DNA of 64,000 nt from UBA952 sp044377675 (GCA_044377675.1 JBILYP010000005.1:65543-129542), one strand, 5' to 3'. Shown: positions 44,035 to 53,649, counted from the first letter of the stretch. Numbers and translations: made by a program. The notes: generated by a model from the letters alone, not told the origin.

Positions 44035-45623
44035 GGTAAAATTAGTTTTTGACCTATCTGTAATTTATCCGATTTTAGTTTATTCAACTTTTTTAGTTGG
44101 GAAACACTAATCTTATATTTAGCCGCAATCTCCGACAAGGAATCTCCTTTTTTTACCGTATAAGATTTATTTTTCTTTGGCGTTACGGTTGAGCTGTTGG
44201 CACTTTTATCCTTGTTTTTTGGAATTTCAAGAGTAGATGCATTTTTAGGAATTTGATTAACTGCCACATTTTTCTTAGGCAACTCTTTGATCTCCGAAGA
44301 TATTGAATCCTTAATCTCTAAGGAATCTTTAATTATAGGTTGAAGCGGTTTTCTATCAAAAATAACTCGTTGGGTTGGATTGGATAAATACCTCGCATAA
44401 CTTGTTAAGATTGCATTTCCGTATAATTCACCTTTTAAAACATACCCTTGCTGAGTTAAATGTATTTGATCGCTTTTAGCAATACCATTACTTAACCATT
44501 TTTTCATGGATCGTTTGCCACCAGAAATCGCAAAATAATCGTAAAAAACAACGTTATTCTTTTCAGCAAATCCTCGCAGAAACCCTGCATATTCAGCTGT
44601 TGCAGAAATATTTTTTCCATTAACAGTGAAATCCTGAACGGTTGGAATAATGATACAAGTAGATGGTAAAACCTCCTTAATACGCTGAATGGATTTGGTT
44701 AAATTGGTAATGAAATAAGTTGAATCAAATTTTCCGCCTGCCAGATCATTCGTTCCATAATCCAAGATAATTAAATCCGGATTAACTTGTTTCACCTGTT
44801 CCTCGAACAAATCTTGTTTTAAGAAACTCAATAAACTTGCTCCATTTATCCCAACAGAGTTATAGCTAACGCCTTTGTTGCTTGTCGTTGAAAGCTGCAT
44901 TCCGTAAAATTCAAATTCACGTTGCGTTGAATCTGTCTTATTCACCTGAAACTGAATGAAAGTACTAAACTTTTCAGGTAATTTCAATTCAATTTTGTTA
45001 TTTAACATTGGAGAGATTGCAACATTTGTCCATGGTTCGGTTTCTGAAATACGATATTTCAACTGATAACTTGAATCACTTGTTTTTAAAAATAAAGTAA
45101 TTAAATCTACCTTCTTTAACTCTTCCTTAGCTGAATAAAATTGAATTTGAAATCCGGCTGTAGAATCTGTGGTTTTAATCGTAACTCCTGATAAACCCAG
45201 CGGATGCCTAATGTCCTTATTGATGTTTTTAGAATTTGTCCAAGAGCCGATCATTTTAGTTTTATAATCGTATGCAGCATGTGTACCTGCGGCAGCATAA
45301 GGAAATACAAATCCTCTACCCGAATAACCAAATATTTCTTGAAAATTCTCTCTTACAATTCCTGGTGCTTGATCATATTGAACATGAGAATCTCCAAAAT
45401 GAAGAATTGTGACTTTTCGGTCGTTCGCTAATTTTAATTTATCAAAGAGTGGTTTAATTGCATTCAAATTGTAATACTCAATCTCATTTGTATTATAATC
45501 AATAAAAGGCAGTTTTTTGGAGTAGCTAACTTGATTGATAATCGAAATAGAATCTAAGGATTTAATTTGCCCTTTGACGTATATCACTAAAAAGAAAAAA
45601 AGAAAAAAGAATATTAATTTCAT
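44031..45623 (-). CDS. SGNH/GDSL hydrolase with C-terminal LysM domain
   Basis: A 530-residue exported protein. A signal peptide (MKLIFFFLFFFLVIYVKGQ) precedes an SGNH hydrolase domain: the nucleophile Ser in ILHFGDSHVQYD near residue 78, LDYGTNDLAGG with Asn near residue 292, and DQIHLTQQGY with the Asp/His pair near 388-391. A linker rich in Lys/Pro/Ser (about 440-480) leads to a single LysM at the end (YTVKKGDSLSEIAAKY, about 486-530), which binds peptidoglycan. The architecture fits a cell-wall O-acetyl transferase/esterase or acyl hydrolase, but the substrate is inference. It is separated from clpC by a terminator. Confidence 0.85.
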   Translation of the reverse strand: MKLIFFFLFFFLVIYVKGQIKSLDSISIINQVSYSKKLPFIDYNTNEIEYYNLNAIKPLFDKLKLANDRKVTILHFGDSHVQYDQAPGIVRENFQEIFGYSGRGFVFPYAAAGTHAAYDYKTKMIGSWTNSKNINKDIRHPLGLSGVTIKTTDSTAGFQIQFYSAKEELKKVDLITLFLKTSDSSYQLKYRISETEPWTNVAISPMLNNKIELKLPEKFSTFIQFQVNKTDSTQREFEFYGMQLSTTSNKGVSYNSVGINGASLLSFLKQDLFEEQVKQVNPDLIILDYGTNDLAGGKFDSTYFITNLTKSIQRIKEVLPSTCIIIPTVQDFTVNGKNISATAEYAGFLRGFAEKNNVVFYDYFAISGGKRSMKKWLSNGIAKSDQIHLTQQGYVLKGELYGNAILTSYARYLSNPTQRVIFDRKPLQPIIKDSLEIKDSISSEIKELPKKNVAVNQIPKNASTLEIPKNKDKSANSSTVTPKKNKSYTVKKGDSLSEIAAKYKISVSQLKKLNKLKSDKLQIGQKLILP

Positions 45624-45647
45624 TCAATAATTAAAAAGAAATCAATT

Positions 45648-45690
45648 TACAAAAAAAACGTCGATTATTTAATATAACCGACGTTCTAAA
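45648..45690 (-). terminator. Terminator after clpC
   Basis: On the minus strand AACGTCG (45685-45679) pairs with CGACGTT (45663-45657), with further A-T pairing inside, followed by eight T. It lies about 30 bases past the clpC stop and isolates the SGNH gene. Confidence 0.85.
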
Positions 45691-45718
45691 GCTTCATATT
45701 TAAGGTATTTTAACCGAT

Positions 45719-48235
45719 TTACTTGGTTTTATCCTTTCTTTTCAATTTTGAAATCACCACTTCTAATCCATCACCCGCTTCATTTAAATCCATTTGAATA
45801 GTATCGCCCTCATGCAAATTTGATTGAATGATTTCTTCTGCCAATGGATCCTCAATATACTTCTGCAAAGCTCTTTTCAATGGACGCGCTCCAAATTTTT
45901 CATCATATCCTTTATCAACAATAAAATCTTTGGCTTTTTCCGTTAAGTCAAGCTTGTATCCTAAGTCTTCAATTCGAGTAAATAATTTGGCTAACTCCAA
46001 ATCTATGATTTTATGAATTTCTGGTCTACCCAAAGATTTAAACATAATGATATCATCCACACGATTCAAAAACTCTGGTGAAAACGCCTTACGCAAAGCA
46101 TTTTGAATAACATTTTTTGAATTTTCATCCTTCGCTGCTGCTTGAGATTTAGTTCCAAAACCTACACCCGTACCAAAATCTGCTAACTGACGTGCACCAA
46201 TATTGGATGTCATTATTATAATAACATTCTTAAAGTCAATTTTCCGTCCTAAACCATCAGTCATGTGACCATCATCTAAAGCCTGTAATAATAGGTTAAA
46301 AACATCAGGATGTGCCTTTTCAATTTCATCCAATAAGACAATTGAATATGGTTTTCTTCTCACTTTTTCCGTAAGTTGTCCCCCTTCTTCATAACCAACA
46401 TATCCTGGAGGCGCTCCAACTAATCTGGAAATAGAGAATTTCTCCATGTATTCAGACATATCAATTCGAATAAGTGCTTCCTCTGTATCAAACAAATACT
46501 TGGCTAAGACTTTTGCAAGCTGAGTTTTACCTACTCCTGTTGGCCCTAGAAAAAAGAAAGAACCGATTGGTTTATTTGGATCTTTTAAACCTGCACGATT
46601 TCGTTGAATGGCTTTAACTACTTTATTAACAGCCTCTTCTTGACCAATAACCCTACCACTCAATTCTTCTCCCATTTTGGCTAATCTACCTGTTTCTTTT
46701 TCCGAAACACGCGTTACAGGAATTCCACACATCATGGAAACAACTTCAGCAACATGTTCATCCGTAACAGTAACACGATTTGTTTTGGAGTCATCCTCCC
46801 ATTTTTTCTTTGCTGATTCAAGTTCTTCTTGAAGTCTGCGTTCGTTATCCCTCAACTCAGCTGCTTTTTCATACTGTTGAGATTTAATAACTTCGTTTTT
46901 TTGTTCTTTAAGTGCCTCAATTTGAGACTCAACATCCAATATTTCTTTGGGAACATTGATATTTGTTAAATGCACACGAGAACCTACCTCATCAAGAGCA
47001 TCTATCGCTTTATCTGGTAAATGACGATCGGTGATATATCTCTCTGTTAATTTAACACAGGCAGCAATCGCCTCGTCAGTATAGGTAACAGAATGATGAT
47101 CTTCGTAACGGTCCTTGATATTGTTCAAAATTTGAATCGTCTCATCAATTGAAGTTGGTTCGATCAATACCTTTTGAAAACGTCTTTCTAACGCACCATC
47201 TTTCTCAATGTATTGTCTGTATTCATCTAATGTTGTTGCACCAATTGCTTGCATTTCGCCCCTGGCCAAAGCTGGTTTAAACATATTCGATGCATCTAAA
47301 GAACCACTTGCGCCACCTGCACCAATAATGGTATGAATTTCATCAATGAATAAGATAATATCCGGATTTTTTTCAATTTCCGCCATCACTGCTTTCATTC
47401 GTTCTTCAAATTGTCCACGGTATTTTGTCCCAGCAACCAAAGAAGCCAAATCCAATGATATAATTCGTTTATTGAATAAAACACGAGAAACTTTTCGTTG
47501 AACAATACGCAATGCCAAGCCTTCAGCAATGGCACTTTTACCAACTCCCGGTTCGCCAATTAATATTGGATTATTCTTTTTTCTTCTAGATAATATTTGA
47601 CTAACACGTTCAATTTCTTTTTCACGTCCAACAATTGGATCTAGTTTACCAATCTCTGCCATTTTGGTTAAATCTCTACCGAAATTATCCAAAACAGGTG
47701 TTTTTGATTTCGGATCAGCCGATTTGCGTTGTCCTGCAAAAGATTCCCCTTCCTCTTCTTGTCCACCAGGAAATTCAGCCCGTGGATTAATTTGTTCTTC
47801 TCTCATAGCTTCATATTCATCTTTAACATTTTCATACAGTATCCCATACTTGTTCAACACAGAACAGGAAACACTATTTTCGTCTCTCAAAATACTCAAC
47901 AATAAATGCTGAGTTCCAATAATTGGACTTTTAAATTGTTTTGCCTCCAAATAAGTCATCTTTATAATTCGTTCTGCTTGTTTTACCAACGGAATATTGG
48001 TTGTGATTAGAGCGGAATCAACGGAAGACTTAAACAAGACTGATTCTAATTCAGTTCGAATTACCGTTAAATCGATTTGGAATTCATTCAACAATCGAAT
48101 AGCAGTACCATCTTTCAATCTTAGCAAACCTAGAAGGATATGCTCAACTGTAATATATTCATTTTTCAGGCGAATTGCTTCATCCTTACTCATTGATATT
48201 ACATCTTTTACACGTGGTGAAAATTTTGCTTCCAT
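45719..48235 (-). CDS. clpC: ATP-dependent Clp protease ATPase subunit ClpC
   Basis: An 838-residue Hsp100 unfoldase that feeds substrates to ClpP. Seen: N-terminal Clp repeat domain (MEAKFSPRVKDVISMSKDEA), first AAA module with Walker A GEPGVGKSAIAEG near 228 and Walker B ILFIDEIHT, a UVR/linker segment (QQYEKAAELRDNERR) near 450, second AAA module with GPTGVGKTQLAK near 570, and ClpB-D2 small domain at the end. The UVR region marks ClpC rather than ClpA or ClpB. It is divergent from gyrA; a TATATTTG box lies about 40 bases upstream and the leader holds a 5-bp hairpin (48255-48270). Confidence 0.96.
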   Translation of the reverse strand: MEAKFSPRVKDVISMSKDEAIRLKNEYITVEHILLGLLRLKDGTAIRLLNEFQIDLTVIRTELESVLFKSSVDSALITTNIPLVKQAERIIKMTYLEAKQFKSPIIGTQHLLLSILRDENSVSCSVLNKYGILYENVKDEYEAMREEQINPRAEFPGGQEEEGESFAGQRKSADPKSKTPVLDNFGRDLTKMAEIGKLDPIVGREKEIERVSQILSRRKKNNPILIGEPGVGKSAIAEGLALRIVQRKVSRVLFNKRIISLDLASLVAGTKYRGQFEERMKAVMAEIEKNPDIILFIDEIHTIIGAGGASGSLDASNMFKPALARGEMQAIGATTLDEYRQYIEKDGALERRFQKVLIEPTSIDETIQILNNIKDRYEDHHSVTYTDEAIAACVKLTERYITDRHLPDKAIDALDEVGSRVHLTNINVPKEILDVESQIEALKEQKNEVIKSQQYEKAAELRDNERRLQEELESAKKKWEDDSKTNRVTVTDEHVAEVVSMMCGIPVTRVSEKETGRLAKMGEELSGRVIGQEEAVNKVVKAIQRNRAGLKDPNKPIGSFFFLGPTGVGKTQLAKVLAKYLFDTEEALIRIDMSEYMEKFSISRLVGAPPGYVGYEEGGQLTEKVRRKPYSIVLLDEIEKAHPDVFNLLLQALDDGHMTDGLGRKIDFKNVIIIMTSNIGARQLADFGTGVGFGTKSQAAAKDENSKNVIQNALRKAFSPEFLNRVDDIIMFKSLGRPEIHKIIDLELAKLFTRIEDLGYKLDLTEKAKDFIVDKGYDEKFGARPLKRALQKYIEDPLAEEIIQSNLHEGDTIQMDLNEAGDGLEVVISKLKRKDKTK

Positions 48236-48275
48236 AAGTAACTAATATATACATCAACCCAAAAAGGTTGTGACA

Positions 48276-48283
48276 CAAATATA
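48276..48283 (-). promoter_or_regulatory. -7 box (TATATTTG) of clpC
   Basis: TATATTTG on the minus strand lies 40 bases before the clpC ATG; no -33 TTG at a normal distance. The leader contains the small inverted repeat CAACC/GGTTG at 48255-48270. Confidence 0.45.
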
Positions 48284-48383
48284 CGAGTTAATTTTTTCAA
48301 ACTATTGTAATTTATTCACATTTTACAACCGAAATTTGTTAGTAAAAAGTGTGGTATTCTAGACCGCTCGATGCAATATTCAT

Positions 48384-48391
48384 TAATTTTG
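48384..48391 (+). promoter_or_regulatory. -7 box (TAATTTTG) of gyrA
   Basis: TAATTTTG lies 38 bases before the gyrA ATG, in the 194-base divergent region between clpC and gyrA. No clear -33 TTG. Confidence 0.45.
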
Positions 48392-48429
48392 CTTTTGGCA
48401 CACTTATTTAAGATAAATAACAAGAAATT

Positions 48430-50985
48430 ATGGCAGACGGAGAAAAAATAATTCAAATCAATATTGAGGATGAAATGAAATCGGCATACATCGATTATTC
48501 GATGTCTGTAATTGTTTCAAGAGCGCTTCCCGATGTACGTGATGGGTTCAAACCAGTTCACAGAAGGGTATTGTATGGAATGCAAGATTTGGGAGTATTT
48601 TCAAACAGACCTTATAAAAAGTCAGCAAGAATTGTTGGAGAAGTATTAGGTAAATACCATCCACATGGTGATAGCTCCGTTTATGACACTATGGTAAGGA
48701 TGGCTCAAGAATGGTCTCTTCGCTACCCGCTCGTGGACGGTCAAGGTAACTTTGGTTCTGTGGATGGAGATAGTCCGGCAGCAATGCGTTATACCGAGGC
48801 GAGACTTCGTAAAATAGCCGAAGAAATGCTCGAAGACCTGGATAAAGAAACAGTTGATTTCAGACCTAATTTTGACGATAGTCTTACAGAGCCTACTGTA
48901 ATGCCAACAAAGATTCCTAATCTTTTGATTAACGGTGCTTCAGGTATTGCGGTTGGTATGGCCACAAACATGGCTCCACACAATTTAACAGAAGTTATTG
49001 ATGGTATAATTGCTTATGTTGATAATAAAGATATTGAGGCTGAAGAGCTTCTAGAATATGTTAAAGGTCCTGATTTTCCGACAGGAGGAACTATTTATGG
49101 CTATGATGGTGTTCGTGAGGCATTGTTGACAGGCCGTGGTAGAATCATCATGCGCGCGAAAGCAGAAATTGAGGAGCATAACGGTCGTGAACAAATAATC
49201 ATAACTGAAATACCTTATCAAATCAATAAAGCTGAAATGATCAAAAAAACAGCTGATCTGATAAATGATAAAAAAATTGAGGGTATTTCTGATTTACGCG
49301 ATGAATCAGATAGAAACGGAATGCGCATTGTTTACGAAATTAAACGTGATGCAATTGCCAATGTTGTCTTAAATAAATTATATAAATACACATCCTTACA
49401 GACCTCATTTTCAGTAAATAACATTTGCCTTGTTGAAGGTAGACCAAGGCTATTGAATCTCCGAGACATGATTCAATATTTTGTTGAATTCCGTCACGAA
49501 GTAGTTATTCGAAGAACCAAATTTGAATTAAGAAAGGCAGAAGAACGAGCTCATATACTAGAAGGACTAATTATCGCATCAGATAATATTGATGAAGTTA
49601 TTGAAATAATTAAAACTTCTAAAAGTCCAGATGCAGCAAGGGAGCGATTATCGGAACGATTTGGTTTATCAGAAATTCAAACGCGCGCCATTGTGGATAT
49701 GCGTTTACGCCAATTAACTGGTCTAGAGCAGGATAAATTGCGCACGGAGTATGATGAATTAATTTTACTTATTACTGATTTAAAAGATATTCTTGCTCGT
49801 GAAGAGAGAAGAATGGAAATTATCAAAAATGAATTGAACGAAATTCGAACCAAATACGGAGATGCTAGAAAATCGGTGATTGAATATTCAGCGAGCGAAA
49901 TGCGTATGGAGGATTTAATCGCTGATGAAGAGGTTGTTATAACGATTTCACACGCAGGTTATATCAAACGAACGAATTTAACAGAGTATAAAGTTCAAAA
50001 TCGTGGTGGAATGGGATCGAAAGGATCAGCAACACGAGATCAAGATTTCTTGGAACATTTATTTGTTGCGACTAACCACAATTATTTGCTCATTTTCACT
50101 GAAAAAGGTAGATGTTTTTGGATGAGGGTTTATGAAATTCCGGAGGGAAGTAAAACTTCCAAAGGTAGAGCGATTCAAAATCTAATTAATATTCCTCAAG
50201 ACGATAAAGTTAAAGCTTACGTTAAAGTAAATGACTTAACGGATAAAGACTATGTTGAAAACAACTTTATTATCATGTGTTCAAAACAAGGTGTAATTAA
50301 GAAAACATCTTTGGCAGCATATTCTAGACCACGTTCAAATGGTATTAATGCCATAACAATTCGGGATAATGATGAATTATTAGAAGCTAAATTAACTAAT
50401 GGTGCAAACGAAATCGTTCTGGCAACAAGTTCTGGTAGAGCAATACGCTTTAATGAATCTACCGTTCGTCCAATGGGAAGAAATGCATCGGGTGTTCGTG
50501 GCGTTTCATTAGCCGGTGCAGAAGATGCCGTAATTGGAATGATTTGCGTGGAGGATGTTTACTCTACCATATTAGTTGTTTCTGAAAAAGGGTACGGAAA
50601 ACGAACTTTCTTAAATGATCCTGAGGATCAAGAACCTGTTTATAGAATCACGAATCGTGGAGGAAAAGGGGTAAAAACCTTGAATATCACTGAGAAAACA
50701 GGGAAGTTATTGTCTATTCTTAATGTATCAGATGAAGAAGATTTAATGATCATTACGCGAAATGGAATAACCATTCGTATGCACATTGACACGATAAGAA
50801 CAATGGGTCGTGCAGCTCAAGGCGTTCGTTTGATAAACCTAAAATCAAAAACTGAAATTGCTGCCATAGCTCGTGTACCGAGATCAGAAGATGAAGAAGA
50901 ACTTGGAGAAAACATAGATAATCCAACTGAAAATCCAACTAACGAAGGAAATGGCACAGTAATTGAAAATGGTGCCGAAGAATAA
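48430..50985 (+). CDS. gyrA: DNA gyrase subunit A
   Basis: An 851-residue type II topoisomerase subunit that cuts and reseals DNA to introduce negative supercoils. The catalytic tyrosine is Tyr 121 in AAMRYTEARL. The quinolone-contact residues read HPHGDSSVYDT, with Ser 82 and Asp 86 in the wild-type, susceptible form. The C-terminal six-bladed beta-pinwheel starts near residue 500 and carries the GyrA-box as QNRGGMG near residue 522, a variant of the QRRGGKG consensus. An acidic tail (EDEEELGEN...) ends the protein. It is probably transcribed with the TPR gene, although that gene has its own promoter box. Confidence 0.97.
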   Translation: MADGEKIIQINIEDEMKSAYIDYSMSVIVSRALPDVRDGFKPVHRRVLYGMQDLGVFSNRPYKKSARIVGEVLGKYHPHGDSSVYDTMVRMAQEWSLRYPLVDGQGNFGSVDGDSPAAMRYTEARLRKIAEEMLEDLDKETVDFRPNFDDSLTEPTVMPTKIPNLLINGASGIAVGMATNMAPHNLTEVIDGIIAYVDNKDIEAEELLEYVKGPDFPTGGTIYGYDGVREALLTGRGRIIMRAKAEIEEHNGREQIIITEIPYQINKAEMIKKTADLINDKKIEGISDLRDESDRNGMRIVYEIKRDAIANVVLNKLYKYTSLQTSFSVNNICLVEGRPRLLNLRDMIQYFVEFRHEVVIRRTKFELRKAEERAHILEGLIIASDNIDEVIEIIKTSKSPDAARERLSERFGLSEIQTRAIVDMRLRQLTGLEQDKLRTEYDELILLITDLKDILAREERRMEIIKNELNEIRTKYGDARKSVIEYSASEMRMEDLIADEEVVITISHAGYIKRTNLTEYKVQNRGGMGSKGSATRDQDFLEHLFVATNHNYLLIFTEKGRCFWMRVYEIPEGSKTSKGRAIQNLINIPQDDKVKAYVKVNDLTDKDYVENNFIIMCSKQGVIKKTSLAAYSRPRSNGINAITIRDNDELLEAKLTNGANEIVLATSSGRAIRFNESTVRPMGRNASGVRGVSLAGAEDAVIGMICVEDVYSTILVVSEKGYGKRTFLNDPEDQEPVYRITNRGGKGVKTLNITEKTGKLLSILNVSDEEDLMIITRNGITIRMHIDTIRTMGRAAQGVRLINLKSKTEIAAIARVPRSEDEEELGENIDNPTENPTNEGNGTVIENGAEE

Positions 50986-50992
50986 TTATGTA

Positions 50993-51000
50993 TACTTTTG
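50993..51000 (+). promoter_or_regulatory. -7 box (TACTTTTG) of the TPR-protein gene
   Basis: TACTTTTG lies 17 bases before ATG 51018 and 7 bases after the gyrA stop. The gene may be expressed alone as well as with gyrA. Confidence 0.45.
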
Positions 51001-51017
51001 TATTTTAACTTAAACTT

Positions 51018-52148
51018 ATGAAAAAATTGTTTGTATGTGTTGGGTTGTTAACTGCAACACTTTTAATGGGAAATGATTTACTGGCTCAATCGAAAAATGT
51101 CCAGGATGCATTTAGTAAATTCAAAATGGTTTCACCCAAAAATGATGCTGAAAAAAACCTACGTATTTTGGATGAGGCAAAAACATTTATTGATGCTGCT
51201 GCGGATAATGCTGAAACGAAAGAAGATCCTAAAATGCATTTTTACCGTGCTCAAATTTATATGTCACTTTATGAAACGGGGGCACAACAAGCAATGCTAT
51301 CCGGTAATGCAGATCAAGCTAAATTAGAAGGATACAAAAATACCGCTGCTACCAGCTTTTTGTTTTGTTTAAATGAGCCTAAGAAAAAATACCAAGGCGA
51401 CGTAAAAACAATGGTAGACATGAAATACACTATGTTTTTTGAAATGGGTGTAAAATCATACAATGAGAAACAGTACGAACAAGCGTTAATGATGTTTTTT
51501 CAAGCGTACGATGTAAAAACGATGGTGAAAATGGAGGCTGGAGAAGCTAAAAATAATGCCATAATCTCATTAAATCAAGTGATTGAGAAATTAACCAAAA
51601 GTGAAACTCCTGATTTTAAATCTGCTATTGCACTAGTTGAGCAAATTAGAACGGCCTTTCCAACAGATATTGAATTAATTATAAGTCTTATTAATATTCA
51701 TTTAAGAAATAATGATTTAGTTTCTGCGGAAAAGTTTATGAGTGAAGCAGTAACACTTGATCCTAACAACAAAGTTTTGCATTATAACTTAGGCACATCT
51801 TATATGACCCAAGGTTTGTATGAAAAAGCTGAAGCATCCCTGAATAAAGCTTTAGAAATTGATCCGGCATATAAAGATGCTCAGTATCAATTAGGTGCTC
51901 ATTTATATAACTGGGCAAATGAAGTAAAAGCAGAAGCTGGCCAATTAAATTCAAATGATCCTAAAGTTTCTGAACTTGAAAATAAATCAGATGAACTATT
52001 GAAAAAAGCATTAGTTGTATTGGAAAAATACATTGAAATTAATCCAAAAGATAAGGACGTATTAGGTATTATTTACAAAACGTATTACAAATTGGGTAAT
52101 GCTGAAAAAGGAAAAGAATACAAAGCTCGTTTCGACGCAAAAGAGTAA
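51018..52148 (+). CDS. Exported TPR-repeat protein
   Basis: A 376-residue periplasmic or surface protein with a signal peptide (MKKLFVCVGLLTATLLMGNDLLAQ). At least four or five tetratricopeptide-like helical pairs are visible: ALMMFFQAYDVKT near residues 155-167, LISLINIHLRNNDLVSAEKF near 225, VLHYNLGTSYMTQGLYEKAE near 255-274 and ALEIDPAYKDAQYQLG near 280-296. These form a protein-binding superhelix; the partner is unknown. It lies 32 bases after gyrA and ends before a strong terminator. Confidence 0.83.
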   Translation: MKKLFVCVGLLTATLLMGNDLLAQSKNVQDAFSKFKMVSPKNDAEKNLRILDEAKTFIDAAADNAETKEDPKMHFYRAQIYMSLYETGAQQAMLSGNADQAKLEGYKNTAATSFLFCLNEPKKKYQGDVKTMVDMKYTMFFEMGVKSYNEKQYEQALMMFFQAYDVKTMVKMEAGEAKNNAIISLNQVIEKLTKSETPDFKSAIALVEQIRTAFPTDIELIISLINIHLRNNDLVSAEKFMSEAVTLDPNNKVLHYNLGTSYMTQGLYEKAEASLNKALEIDPAYKDAQYQLGAHLYNWANEVKAEAGQLNSNDPKVSELENKSDELLKKALVVLEKYIEINPKDKDVLGIIYKTYYKLGNAEKGKEYKARFDAKE

Positions 52149-52167
52149 TTAATTACGAAAACTTTTT

Positions 52168-52202
52168 AAAAGCTGTTTGATTCTTTCAAGCAGCTTTTTT
52201 TA
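52168..52202 (+). terminator. Terminator after the TPR-protein gene
   Basis: AAAGCTG...CAGCTTT with inner pairs (TTTGA/TCAAG) and a T tract. The following gene's -7 box begins only 3 bases later. Confidence 0.85.
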
Positions 52203-52204
52203 TT

Positions 52205-52212
52205 TACATTTG
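52205..52212 (+). promoter_or_regulatory. -7 box (TACATTTG) 4 bases before the FAD-protein GTG
   Basis: TACATTTG is followed by TCTT and the GTG at 52217. It lies at the tail of the preceding terminator. Confidence 0.5.
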
Positions 52213-52216
52213 TCTT

Positions 52217-53593
52217 GTGCATATTGCAATAATTGGTAATGGTTTTAGTGGGCTAATGGTGATGCGTCATTTGGTTGACGGTGGTGACTCTGATTTGACC
52301 ATTTCTATATTTGAAAAACAGCACGAACCGGGTCGTGGAATTGCCTATTCCCCTCAATCAGAAAAGGTTTTACTCAATGTAGTTGCAGCTAAAATGAGTG
52401 CTTTTCCCGATAAACCCAACCACTTTGTACAATGGTTATCAAAGCAACCTCAATTTTTGAATGATGATTTAGAATTATTAGCAAACTCTTATATATCACG
52501 TTCCTTATTTGGGGATTATCTGCAAGAATTATGGAATGAAACAGTAAGACTTGCCGCAACTAAAAAAATTCAAATCGAACGATTTAATGCAGAGGTTACA
52601 GACTTAACTTTGTTGGCTGATTCAGTGGTCATTCAAACAGAAAAAATCGTTTATAAAGCAGAAAAAATAATTCTTGCAACAGGAAATCAACTCCCAGGAA
52701 ATCCTAAAACGATAACAAGAAATTTCATTCAATCCAATCGGTATTTTCAAAATCCGTGGAATTATTCACTCAATCAAGTGGATCCTGAAAAACCCATTTT
52801 TATTTTAGGAAATGGATTAACAATGGTGGATACCGTTATGCAATTGAGGGAACAAAAATTAACTAATCAGATTATTTCTTTATCGCCCCATGGGTTTCAT
52901 ATCTTACCACATAGAAATTTCTCCTATACCCTACCCGATTGGATTTCAGAATTACCTCAATCTCCCACGTTATTACAATTAGTATCGGCGATTAACAAAC
53001 AATTCAAAGCCCTACATAAACACGGAATTTCCGCTGAACCATTAATTGATTCACTTCGTCCCCATACCCAGCGATTTTGGAGGGGATTTAGTGATTCGGA
53101 AAAAGTACGATTTATGCGAAACTTCAGGCATTTGTGGGGATTAGCTCGACATAGATTGCCATTTGTTACCTATGACATCATTCAAAAAGAACGAATAAAT
53201 GGTTCATTGTCCATTATATCAGGAAATATCATTTCGGCTCAACCGGCTGAGAATGGAATTGAAATAATCTATTTTGATAAATCAATAAAAAGTAACCAAA
53301 CGATATTGGCTGAGGTTTTAATTAATTGTACCGGTCCAGAATCTGATATCAGCAAAACAAACGCTGCATTATTGCAGAATTGTTTCTCAAAAGGATATAT
53401 CCAACAAGATGAATTAAAACTGGGAATTTCCACAAATATTGATACTTTTCAAACGATCCATTTAACGGGTAATGAAAATAAACAATTATTCGCTTTGGGT
53501 AGTCTGTTGCGAGGGGAATTATGGGAAAGTACCGCCGTTAATGAAATAAGACTCCAAGCTAAAAATCTTGCAGCTGCAATCCTTAGAAAATAA
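52217..53593 (+). CDS. FAD/NAD(P)-binding oxidoreductase
   Basis: A 458-residue flavoprotein of the FAD/NAD(P)-binding (HI0933/PF13454-like) group. The dinucleotide-binding motif is HIAIIGNGFSGLMVM with Gly 7, Gly 9 and Gly 12, and PGRGIAYSPQSEKVLLNV follows. A second nucleotide-binding motif, FILGNGLTMVDTVMQL, sits near residues 195-210. The family occurs in oxidoreductases of poorly known substrate. The GTG start is supported by the promoter box 4 bases upstream and the position of the FAD motif at the very N-terminus. It is not closely linked to the next gene, which has its own promoter. Confidence 0.8.
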   Translation: MHIAIIGNGFSGLMVMRHLVDGGDSDLTISIFEKQHEPGRGIAYSPQSEKVLLNVVAAKMSAFPDKPNHFVQWLSKQPQFLNDDLELLANSYISRSLFGDYLQELWNETVRLAATKKIQIERFNAEVTDLTLLADSVVIQTEKIVYKAEKIILATGNQLPGNPKTITRNFIQSNRYFQNPWNYSLNQVDPEKPIFILGNGLTMVDTVMQLREQKLTNQIISLSPHGFHILPHRNFSYTLPDWISELPQSPTLLQLVSAINKQFKALHKHGISAEPLIDSLRPHTQRFWRGFSDSEKVRFMRNFRHLWGLARHRLPFVTYDIIQKERINGSLSIISGNIISAQPAENGIEIIYFDKSIKSNQTILAEVLINCTGPESDISKTNAALLQNCFSKGYIQQDELKLGISTNIDTFQTIHLTGNENKQLFALGSLLRGELWESTAVNEIRLQAKNLAAAILRK

Positions 53594-53614
53594 ATAGTTC
53601 TAATACTATTTTTC

Positions 53615-53622
53615 TATCTTTG
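53615..53622 (+). promoter_or_regulatory. -7 box (TATCTTTG) of the fused E1 gene
   Basis: TATCTTTG lies 27 bases before ATG 53650. The TTG at 53620 that begins the longest open frame is part of this box. Confidence 0.5.
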
Positions 53623-53649
53623 CACCTATTCTATTTTAATGATTTCTTT

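Noticed and set aside
48255..48270. Heat-shock operator (CIRCE) before clpC
   Set aside because: The inverted repeat CAACC/GGTTG is only 5 bp and does not match CIRCE; it is noted only as a weak leader hairpin.
53620..53649. Longer start for the fused E1 (TTG at 53620)
   Set aside because: The TTG is part of the TATCTTTG promoter box; ATG 53650 gives a normal N-terminus.
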